DNA of 64,000 nt from Todiramphus chloris collaris (taxonomy: Eukaryota; Chordata; Aves; Coraciiformes; Alcedinidae), in NCBI GenBank assembly GCA_025345505.1, contig JANVCC010000261.1, positions 5,281,301 to 5,345,300 on the forward strand. The letters are read 5' to 3'. Below are positions 48,801-59,800 of this stretch, piece by piece. The notes under the pieces were generated by a model. It did no database searches. It was not told where the DNA came from and saw only the letters and a list, made by a program, of their open reading frames with translations. A program made the translations under genes and the position numbers. Positions within the stretch are counted from its first letter, which is position 1; every line of letters begins with the position of its first letter.

Positions 48801-49772
48801 TTCTGTATTTGTTAAAAAAAAATAAATTGAAAAAGTATTTTAAACGGATCTTAAGGGGGTAGAAAGTGATTTGCCATATTTTCCTCTATGTTCTTTAAAA
48901 CGCTTTCATCATAACAAGAGTATCTATCTCAGAAAAAGTTGTTCCTGGCAATGAATCTTAGGCTTGTACGTTGCCTCAGCAGCTTAAAGAGCAAGACTTG
49001 TGGATGCTTAACTTTTAATCCATGAGTGGATGCATGAACTTCAGTGGGACTGAACATTTGCTGGACTAGGTCCAATACTGTTTTGGTTTTATAAACAGGG
49101 ACAAAATTTTTGCCCTCTGTATCAGCCCTACTAGATGCTCTGTAATTAGATAAATCATATTAAAGATGTATAAGGTAAATTTGAAGTGATTCTCATGTGC
49201 TTATATTACTTTGGTTTGTCATTGACTGACATTTGAACACGCTCAGAGCTTTTATAAGCTTTATTGTTTTCATAGATGCCTCTTTAACGCAGTTGGAGTG
49301 TGAGGGTGACATCATGTCAAGGGAATTTGGTCATGGATTCTTACTAGGTCAGGTTGCCATTTGGAAATATCTTACTGTGAGTGGTTCTCAGGGGGTTACT
49401 GACCTCGCTTGGGAAAGGTAGGAGATGTGGTCAGGGAATGTGGAGAGCTCTCCTCAACCAAGTTTGAATAACAAGCACTTGTTATGGAGTCTCCAGTTAC
49501 TAGCTGTCTTTTGCAAAATACTGCGGAGAGTGCAGAAATGGAGTATCCTCGTAGTTGAACAAATTGCATTTGTCAGGTTGTCATATCACATAAACGCTGT
49601 GTTTTCCTTGCTCTTCTTTATGTGCTCTGCTTGTTTGCTTATCTACACAACGATTTAGCATGATTACACTCCACACCAGGTGTGAGTAAACCAAACGGGA
49701 ACGAGTGAGCTGCCCGAGCAACGGCAACAGCGTGCAACCGTTTCTGACGTGTCTGCAACTTCCCGTTTGCAG
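45872..49772 (+). other. NOL4: NOL4 intron 4
   Basis: A noncoding intron of about 3.9 kb with donor GTAAAA and acceptor TTTGCAG. A moderately GC-rich part lies at about 47850-48400. The last 80 bases before exon 5 are unusually rich in CpG. No exon or mobile element recognised. Confidence 0.85.
49694..49770 (+). promoter_or_regulatory. CpG cluster just upstream of exon 5
   Basis: Eight CpGs occur within about 75 bases directly before the exon 5 acceptor, including a TGACGT CRE half-site at 49745-49750. The flanking intron is CpG-poor. It could be part of an internal promoter for a short NOL4 form starting at Met226, or a conserved splicing element. Confidence 0.3.
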
Positions 49773-49905
49773 GATGAAAGCTCTATAGAAAGCGATGAGT
49801 TTGATATGAGTGACTCCACGCGGATGTCAGCTGTGAACTCTGACCTCAGCTCAAATCTGGAAGAGAGAATGCAAAGTCCTCAGAACCTCCAGGGCCAGCA
49901 GGATG
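49773..49905 (+). CDS. NOL4: NOL4 coding exon 5 (residues 215-258 plus first base of 259)
   Basis: This exon encodes D215 to D258 and the first base of residue 259. The acceptor is TTTGCAG ending at 49772, and the donor GATG|GTAAGG starts at 49906. It is acidic and serine-rich (E216-S217-S218-I219-E220-S221-D222-E223), followed by D225-M226-S227-D228-S229-T230 and the conserved M247-Q248-S249-P250-Q251-N252-L253, so it is probably disordered and phosphorylatable. In-frame Met226 (ATG at 49806-49808) lies where the short NOL4L protein begins, as I remember it, which makes it a natural start for amino-terminally truncated isoforms. A cluster of eight CpGs sits immediately upstream. Confidence 0.95.
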
Positions 49906-50889
49906 GTAAGGCTCTCGTTTCGTACAGAAAGTGTGGCATTGCCTTGTCTTTTCCCCATTCTCTGCCTTTGTTTAGTACCTGCTGTGTCCTTCTCTTCGTA
50001 GTGTGTTTCATTTGGTAATTTGAAATATATATTCCCTATATCTCAGCATGAAGAGGATGAAATTGGGCTTTTTGGCAGGTTAATTTATCTGTTGCTTAGG
50101 CAACAGGTGAGTGCTCAGACCAATATATGTTAAGTATTATTATCTTTACTATATTTATATATGTCATGTGACCATACACCGGCATAAAAGGAAATGAAAC
50201 TCAAACGTTTCTGGGGCAGCCCAGAAGGTTGAGAAAGTTGTTTTCACTGATTGAAATGAGGGAAAGGTGTGTGACACAAGCACGGTTATTTGAGAGTTAG
50301 GAATTGGGATGTGATGTTCTGAAGAAAGGGTGAAAAATGCAGACTTTCATAGGGAAATACGGGTAAAAGAAGGGAAAACAGAATGAGCAGCATAGTAGAA
50401 CTGAGTATTAATTATTTCTAGGTTAGTTACAGCACAAAGCTAATTTGTTGATGAAAGAGGTGGAGATTTTACTTTGCACAGAGGATGCATAGATGTGTGA
50501 TCTTTGATTTCAGCCCTTGTTGTAGAACACTTTAGAAGAGGCTGGTTTGGAATGAACTTTCTCCTTGACTATGGAGCTCACAAAGAGCCTCTCCACTACA
50601 GATTGTGACAGTGGCTCATCAGTGGCATGTGAATGTGCAAGACCCAAAGTGCAGGTCTATTCTATTGCTATTAGAACCAACACATTGGTATTCTGTACTT
50701 CATAGTCCAGAATTTCCTTATCATGTGTGCCAATTCATAAGTGCTTCTTATATTTCTCCTGAACACTAAATATATGGGATTTGACAGGTAAGATGGGTTC
50801 TTTCCACTTTATGCATCGTGGTCAGTTGCTAGCTGGTAAGCAATTTAGGTGAGAATGGGTGTGCTGTGTTGTGGCTGATAGGATCTGGT

Positions 50890-50929
50890 GATGGGTAGGA
50901 CCTCCTGCTGATGGGTAGGACCTTCTGCT
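50890..50929. repeat. 20-bp tandem pair
   Basis: Two adjacent copies of a 20-bp unit (GATGGGTAGGACCTCCTGCT) with one C/T mismatch. Confidence 0.85.
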
Positions 50930-53900
50930 GTGTTGCTCTCCGGACAAATAAAGGAGGGGGATGTCTATGATAATTTTGTAGGCCAGAGTCTAAATACAGC
51001 TGCCTTTTGTCTGAGAGTCCTCAAGCTACCACAAAACTTGTGGAACTTTTGATTTAGTTTCTATCTACGTATGTTCACTAAAGAAGCAGTTCTGAGGCAC
51101 AAGGTACAGGGAAAGCCAGTTCACTTTCCTGTTATGTTTGACTTTTCAGGGCTAATGCATTGTAATAATATTGCTAAGTTTGAGTTTTCAGGGATACTTC
51201 AAAAGGTAACACTTTTATGTATCTGGCTTTCAGTGCAAAACTGTGCTTTAGAGGTTTTTGTTGACATGTATGCTCAATCTGCTTCACGTACATAGTTTCT
51301 CAATAGTAGTTGTGTGCATGTATGTGTCTGAAATAACAATTATAGCTCAGTAGAGTAGCCAAGGAAGAAATGCCTGTCATACATATCTTCATACCTGCTG
51401 CAGCCAGATTCATGTGCCACATCTAATCATACTAGAACAGAAGTACAAATGATAAAATGCTGCACATCTGTCACTTTCTATTTAAAATGTATGGGAAATA
51501 AATGCACTGTGGTCTTTGAACTGCAGGTAGTGTGATCTTAAAGAATTGTTTTAAATCTCTCAGGTTTCCTTCCCTCCTCCCAGATGGTACTTGCTCACCT
51601 TCCTAAGGCAATCCTATTTTTTGCTACATCTTCTGGTTAAGGCATCTGCTGATAGATTTGAAATAGCAGCTCTTCTTGCTTCGTGGTTTTCCTGTGCTCG
51701 CTGTTGTCAGGTAGCAAACCTGAGTGTGGCATGTTACAGCATCACTGCTTCTTCAGATGCCGGAGAAGAGGCTGAAAGAGGAACTGAAAGACAGTAGAGA
51801 AAGGAGAGAGGAAAAAAGAATGGTAGGAGAAGGCAGGAATAAAGAAGATTGGAAGAAAAAAATGAACACAGGCATAGAGGGATGGAAGTGGGAACAGGAA
51901 TGAGGGAAGACAAAAGGGAACTTCAACAAACCTAGCGGTACAATCCCTTTTGATGTCACAGCCTTCACTGTAAACTTTTACAAAGTTAATAATTATATCC
52001 CCTACACACCCAAATCATCACTAAAGCATGAATTTGAGTGTCTAAAGTGATTCCTACCCCCTTCCCTCAAACATCTTCTATGTCCGTGAGTGTTTATGTC
52101 AGCCACTGCATTCAGTCTACATGTGAAGACACTTGGCTTTTGGCTTCTTTGGAATCTCCTTGCTGCTTTCTGGCAGGTGAAACCTTCCTGCTGCATAAGG
52201 TTGCTCGTGCACACGCGGCTGGAAATGGTGGTGTGGTCCCAGAAGCACCCAGCACTTTTTGGGCAGGATGTTCCTCTTTATCAGTCTTTTCCATGCTCCT
52301 GTCAAAGGCCAAGTCACCAGTTTTTTGTGGTTCACTGACAAAGCAAATACTTCCTTCTCTCTTAGCTCCTTCCTCTGACCAGCAGATCGTGTTTCACAAG
52401 GCCATGGTAGCCCTTTTGATTCATTGTTTCACCAATTGGAGAGGTTCATCGCCTGCTGTGGAACAGTTGCAGTGGTGGAATGGGACAGCTCAGGTCTTCT
52501 GCTGTCCCAACCATTGGGAGAATGGTTTGCTAATGGGAATTATTAGGAAAACTGCTGCCAGTGACAGCTTCAGTGTACCCGAAGGTGATGTGTTCTATCA
52601 CTTTGCTTACCTGGCTTTCCATGTGAGGTGGATAGAGAATATTTTGGGACATCTACTGTTTGGGTTTTTTCCTTGGCTTTCAACTGATTTGGTACTAGGG
52701 TATAAACAGAGTCCATGTACCCTGGACGAATGTAATAGTGAGCTGGGCCACACCACTGAGAGATAAATGCAGAATCCTCTTCCAGTTCAGTTTGTCAGAG
52801 CATAGTGGAAGGCTGACACTATCTATGTAAAAGGAATAAGAAGCTTTTTCCTCTTCCGTTGAGTCTATACTGGCATTGTGTATAGATAGGCATTTGAATC
52901 ACACTAGAAAATTTGACCTGAGGTTCCTCAGTGTCTTCCAGTCTCAGTGTTCTCTTTCTCGTGGTTAGATTGTTTGAACCTGGATAGAATAGAAGCAGAT
53001 ATGAGAGCAACCCACAGTATCAGCTGGAAGCAATAGATTTCTTCACCCAGAAATGTCATGGTAGGTAGAAAAAATGCTAAGAAAGAGGGAACGGAGAGGG
53101 CAGGTGCATGTTGGCTTGCAGTAGATGGATGCAGGTACTGCCCCAAAACCCTGGGCTCTGCAAACGTACTGAGGCTTCGTGAGATTCATCGTATAAAGCA
53201 CATTGGTTGAAGGGAACAGGGGATTGAGGAAGAAAGGCAAAGTGGGGAGACTTGGTGACTTGTATCCATAATACTGAAGTTGCCCCAGTACAAGGGGGGG
53301 ACAGTTCTCACTTTAAATTAGCCTTTGTGTGCTTTTAAATAACAGGGCCTTGAGTCTCACCTGCTGGTGAATGGCTGGAAATAGCATCCTGAGCACCTGC
53401 AGGGCTGCTGCGACTGTGGGGGAGGAGTTGGCAAAGAGCTGCTGCTCTTCCCTGGGGACTTATAAAAGGAAAGCAGCTCTAATTTGCAATCGGTTCATTC
53501 CCCAGCTGGGAATGGGGTAGGGCTATCTGATTACCAGTGCCTCAGAGCTGGTTTCCCTCGCAGGCAGCTGGATAATAGGGCTGCAGGCTGTTGGTGTGGT
53601 CCTTTCTCTTTTGCACCCTCTCCCCTTGCTTGCCCCTCTGTTCTTGTTTCCCTGTATGTGCTACAGCTCCCTTGTCCTAAGCGGGCTCTTTGGAGTGAGC
53701 CTGTGTACCAGTCATCTGCAGGCAAAGCTCCCACTCCAGAGATGTCTGTAATTCTTCTTGCTCCTAATAAGGCTCTAGGGGCTCTGATGTTGCCGGATCA
53801 AACCCTTTTGCCCTTGTTTCAGACCACAGACAGCAAGCAAAGTTTGCAAACTGAGCTGGAAATAAAAGAGCTTGTCTTTTTTTTTAATTAGTGCTTCACC

Positions 53901-56539
53901 CTGTACAAAAATGATTTTTGTAGTGAAAACTGACCTCTGGATAGGTCTGTCACAGGGGTAAAAAGAGCTCCTACCCTGAGGGAAAATTGGATTCTTGTTG
54001 TCCTTGCCTGTTAGCAGGAGCCTTGTGCAGAACAGCTAAGTGTGTTTGCTCCCTTACTGTGGTGGTTCATTAGTTACCAAGACATGAGAGAGGTGTAGAG
54101 GGATGCTCTGATTAAAAGAAATTAAGAACATGCACAGCTCTTTATTCTAGAGTTAGCTATAAATTTTATGTTGATATTTTGTTTTGTTTTCACTGTGTGA
54201 GCTATGAAATAAAAATCAGGGGTGAGACTATTTGACTGTAACTCAGTGCAAGATCTAAAATTCATTTATTTCCAGTATTTCTCGCTGTACCAAGGTACAC
54301 AAAACCAGATCAGTGCTTTCTTGGGATTTGGGGGGAGGGACTATGTTCTTTTCCATCTAGTTTATAGAAAATGATAGTTAACATGTTCATACATATTTAT
54401 ATAGGACTCCCCTCACAGGCACTCTGTGGAGACTGTGCTCATAGCAGCCAGCTATGAGAAAATACATCACAGTTCCACCTTTGACAGGGGTTGTGCTATC
54501 CTCTTAGACATGGAGATTACTAGTAAGCTTTTCCTGCTTGTGTTTTTTTAAATTTATAGAAAATTGAGCAATAATACTGTAATGCAATAGAGGACTGTGC
54601 CTTCCAGTAGTCTGTGGTCATTTGAATGGTGCCAGTTCTCTTTCCCCAGCACGCTCAAGTTGCCAGGCTTTCCCCAGTGTAGACGTAGGAGATGTAGTTG
54701 TTCACATTAACTAGTCCCTTCTCTCATTTGGTGTTTGTGGTAGATACAAGTATTGGAGCCAGTCATCTAAACACCCATTTTCTGCATCAAAGCTGTTATC
54801 TATACTCAACAGCTTCACCTCAAACAAGTAACATCAACTGATTGTCAAAACTGTGCGTCTGTGCCAGGGTGCAGAGCTCGTTGTACCTGTTCCTGCCATT
54901 GGTTTGTTCTCTCTGCATGGATCCAAGGCACTGGTGAAATGGCAGAGCATTTAAGATTACAGTTGAGCTGGGGCCAGGAGAGCTGACTGGATTTTGTGAT
55001 CTATTCAGACCTTTCAGTCTTGCTCGAGCCAGTGAAACTTGCAGCATTTTGGGCAATAGATTTCACTTCTTCTGACTAGGGATGAAACAATAAATAGCCT
55101 TCTACAAGAGATCTAAGATACTTGTCTGTCTCTCAGCAGTGGAGAAGTAGAGTACAGTAACATCCAGCCAATGGTAGCAATACAGCACCTTATGCAGAGT
55201 CTTTTGTGATCTTGCTGGGATTTCCCAGAAAGGGAAATTACGATCAGGTTTTACCTTTCCCCTGCTCTGGGAGATAGAGCAGTGGCTGGATGAGGGCAAC
55301 AACCACGTCCCTACAACGAGGGCTGAGACAAGCTGGCAAGAGACAATGAGGAAGGTCCCTGCTTCAGCTGCCCAGCAATCTGTTCTGAGGATAAGCAAAC
55401 GTCTCCTGTCTCTGCAGCTGTCAATGTGCCACCTTTTACAAGCACCAGCTTCATTACTGAATAAAGCAAGAGACAGTACAGGTCACGTATACACGTTTCT
55501 GAGCATGTCTGTGGGCTGCACTAAAGTGTTATCTTACACATGTCAAACTCACAAAGGTTTCTTTAGGCAAGGGGTTAGTTATAATGTATTCCTCTATCTG
55601 AGAAAATTAGGCTTGTCTTCACCTGAGCAGAGTTAAAGTGGACCTGAGAACTTGGCATGTAGTATTAGTATTATTTTGCTTCAGTGGAGCTACACCTGGA
55701 GTGATTTGACCCATCAGATTTGCTTTGGTTTAATATTATTTGCATAAACCAATACATTAAGAAAGAGGAAGAAAGTGGTGAAGCAAGAGCAGAAAGTTGT
55801 TATGGAAGTCTAGTTTCAGTGGTGTTTTAATGGCTTGTTTAGAGCTGATACCCTATCAGTGACACTGTAATGACACTTGAGCAGTGTTATGATGTCAGTG
55901 GTAATGTATTGTACTGAGCCTGGGCTAGAGCTTGAAATGCTGGTGCAGCTGCATTAGAAACTATCGGTCCTTAATATCATTAAGGAGAGCTGGCTCAAAT
56001 TTTCAGCAAATCAAGTCTTTTAATGTACTGGCTGCTGACAAGGCAGCTGGTTTGTGATCGTCATCAGGATACAGAGCTGATACATGAGGCTTTTCTATTG
56101 TATGGTAGATTAAAATCTTCCTTTGACTCTATACAGCTCAAATTTGGTAAGAATTAAGCATCAGTGTCTCTCCATGGAGAGTGCTTCTTCCTTCCTCCAG
56201 ATTAATAGAAGAATCTTCCAGAACTCCACTAACTCAGTGGACCTACCTAATCAGACAGCGGTCTCAAACCAGGATTTGGACATGAGCACCCCTCTCCCTA
56301 AAGTGTAGGCCATGGATTACTTTTACAGCTGACTCTTTTAATAAGTAGAGCTGGCGTGTTTTCATTTGCTAGCTGCAAGCACTGCCAGTTGGTTGTGCTG
56401 AATGTCCCCCCCCCTCCTCCATTTCACTTCTGGGTGCCTTCTCTCATATTTTAATAACTTGCGTTCATTTTTTTTGACATCTTTGTTTTTTTATTTTATA
56501 CTGTAATTTGCTTTAGAGACCAAAACATTATTAAACATG

Positions 56540-56850
56540 AATTATGCATCGAGCACTCTCTGCTGCAGTCTGACTGGTCTGCTGCAGCCAGAGAACAATC
56601 CCGTTTCCCCCAGCACCCTCCCAGCTGCACAACTGTCACTTTCTATTAAGCTTGCCTCGAACAATTGAGTGTGGCTCGTAATGACAATAATTGCCTCAAA
56701 ATTGTTTGTCATGTTTGCCTTGTTAGCGACAAACTACTAACTGTTGGTTACAATCAAGTTCTCAGCTATTACTCCGTAATTACATCAGGGAATACTTGCA
56801 GCCAATAATAGCTGAGAAATTAGAATTATCTTTTCACAAGTAGTGCTAAA
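56540..56850. promoter_or_regulatory. Candidate conserved enhancer with clustered SOX-like motifs
   Basis: Four SOX-type cores lie within 115 bases: AACAAT at 56594-56599, AACAATTG at 56660-56667, ACAAT at 56684-56688 and ATTGTT at 56701-56706 (opposite strand). They are followed by GTAATTAC (homeodomain-like) near 56777-56784 and CAATAATAGC. There are no simple repeats or mobile-element traces. The texture is that of a deeply conserved developmental enhancer, but conservation was not tested. Confidence 0.35.
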
Positions 56851-59800
56851 ATGTTTGGAGACCATTCACTCTATTCACAGCCATTCTCTTTAACATCAGC
56901 CATCTACTGGGAAGTGAAGCCTACCCCTCTGTAAGAGGCCAGCAGCAGACCTGTATCCTTTTGCCCATTCAGAACAGGTCTGTGGGTTGCACTGGTGTTG
57001 TGCAGGCCTTTCTTGATAGATATTTCACTTTGGCAATAATAGCAAGCAACCAGGGTACCCCTTCCTTACCTGGGTACTGATGGGAGCCAGTTTGCTTTTG
57101 ATTTCAGCATGCGAGCCCTTGTAACTAAGCTTGGTGGGACTGCTGAAAGCATTGGTTTGGTTTTGGTTGATTTTCTTTGTCCTTTTCCTTCATTGTAGCA
57201 TCCCTCAGGCTTTTCCAAGCCCATTTCTCTCTAACATTAAAATTAAGGAGGGGCATTCTGGTATAAGAATTTCATTTTGCTTGCTAGTGCAGACACTTTA
57301 CCAATTTATCCTTTTGTACATACCAGTTGACTTCAGCAGGGGCTATGTGCATAGACTGCTTGATTTAATTTGATTTACTTCCTTACAGTATAGGTGGGTT
57401 TTTTCATAACTACTCTTAATATATATGCTAGACATTGAGTCCACTTCTTTTTCTGTGATGTTTAATATAGAATAATATAATGGAACATTTTTATTTCAGT
57501 AAAAGGAATGTAACCCAACATGCTTTAAAGAAAATTAAATTTAGCCATTAATTCTTCACTGTGTTATATTTTAATTAAGGAAGCTATTAATATTTTTTTT
57601 TTTTTGGAAGAAGAAATTCCCTGGAGACAGTGGGCTGTCTTGTGGAAGATATTTTTTTAAATGGAAATTTCTTTGAAGTGTTTCTTGTGTGATAAAATAT
57701 TTGTAATACTGAATGTTTAAAATTAGGTGTAGTTTTTTAACCAAATGCAAATACTTTGATTACAAAAAAGAGAGTAGTACTTTTTCAGCTCTCTAGAGCT
57801 TTGTAATATTTAACATATAGAAAGTGATTATATATATTTCTTGCCATCTGTGAAGCCGTGTTTTCAATTAATTGATTTAATATTGCCAAATAGTAATCAT
57901 ACTTGTTATTCTGAGGCAGAGGAATGTGCCATGTCTGGCACTTCTTAATAACAGGATGGAAGAAATGATATAGCCCCTCTGAAAGTTTCAGGATAGGCTG
58001 AACTCCGTGGTTTCCTCCAAGTATTCATGAACGCAGATAGCCTGGTCGTTGTGAGAAAGACAGAAGTGCTGGTTTGCAGGTTGACTTCAGGCAGATACAA
58101 GAAGATACATTTAGCATCAACACACGTTGAAATACAGCCCATCTCTTTTACAAATTTATTTAGCACTTGGTGATGGGTTAGCAGCTTGCTGGGAGATGTA
58201 TGAGGCTCAAGCAGCCTCTCCATGGACCAGTGCTGGTCACTGAAGGAGCACCCTTCCAGACAGACAGATTTTAGTAGCTACTCAAACCCATTCCAGGAAA
58301 AACTGTGAAGGAGCACACCCTACTTAGTTGCCTTTATGGGCTGTGCTGTGTGTGATGCCGAGGAACCAATCCAGAACCAAAGCTCTAAGGGTTGGCATTA
58401 CCATTAGAATAAATTCAGATAAAATCTAACATAAAGGAAGAATCAAAATTCATATAATATACAATTTTCAGGCTGAGATGCACAGAAATTAAGAGAACTT
58501 GGTGCCTTAGGTCAAGCTCTTCCCCATTTCCATCAGATAACAGCTTATTAATGTGCAGTTGGAATGTGGTTTTCCAGTAGAAATATTTCCTTGAGATCAG
58601 TCTCTACTACAGAAGTTCCTAGTTATGGGGATAGTTGCATCTTTATATCTTAAGTCCTTCCTTGGTGCTTTGGTTTCATTTCAGAGTTCTTACAAGCCTG
58701 CTGTTTTGTGTAGTGAAGGAAGGAGTCAGCTTAATGCATCTCCAAGAGGGCTAGTGACTGTACGTAACTTCTGGCAGTCCTGATGTCCTATGTGCTTTCC
58801 TGGGTAGAGTTGTTCCCTAAGAAGATGATAGAGTGGTGCTTGTTAAGAACTGTCCCACAAACTTGTGTAAAAGGAATAATTACTTCTGCCTGGAAAAGTG
58901 GAGTTCAAACCCCTGTGTTTAGCTTTTCATACTCTGGAACGTGGATTTTGCGTAAGCGTAGTACATTGTCATGGAGATTTAAATGAGATCATAAACCAGA
59001 ATAAAGCATGTGTTTCACTAGCAGCTTTTAAATAAGGCAACAGTAATAGGTACTTTGGGGCAATAATTGGTTAGAAAATTTCATTATGCACTTTGAAAAA
59101 CGCTGTGATAAAACCATGATATCAACAGACTAGTCTGTATTCTTAGGAGTAATAACTGCTGTTACTGCTTTGATGGGAAAAGAAATTAGGAGATACAGAC
59201 AGGGAATAGGTTGGGTCTTTTGTTTTTTCTGGAAAGAAACCAAAATTGAGAGATGATATTTCAGTTACACAAAGTTACTGTTCCAAGAAGAACCAAAATA
59301 TGAAGCATATTAAAATTTTAATGACTTAATTAGTGAAGACATGCAGTGGGTTTGTTACATCACACTGTTTGGGTGTCACTTGGATGGTTATTCTGAGGGG
59401 AGATGATGCTGCAGCCTGTCAAAGAGAGGATGAAGAGACAGAACTGCACGACTTGAAACTTTTAATGTGAATTACCTGCAATGGGAGAAATAAGCCCTCT
59501 TCAAGTGGAGGTGGTACAAACAGTGAGAGCAGCCAGGTGGGCTAGAGAGCAAGTAAGTAAATGGAAGCAGACGGTGCTGTCAAATCTCTTCTACGAGGAC
59601 TCCTTGTATGTGCGTGAAGAACTGATGTATAATCTTTGAATAGTTCACAGGTCTGTATACATCTTCTTTACCAAAGAAAGCTAGGATTTCTGTCCGTCTA
59701 AAAGAAATTGGTAACTTTTAAAAAGCTCCTCTCTTAGTTAACTGTCCAAGGACCATATTTTTACGAAAAGTTTCAAGAAACTTTGAGATTTACTGGCTTG

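Noticed and set aside
53484..53891. 135-codon + strand open frame in a GC-rich patch of intron 5
   Set aside because: No recognised domain or coding-like context. Best explained by local composition.
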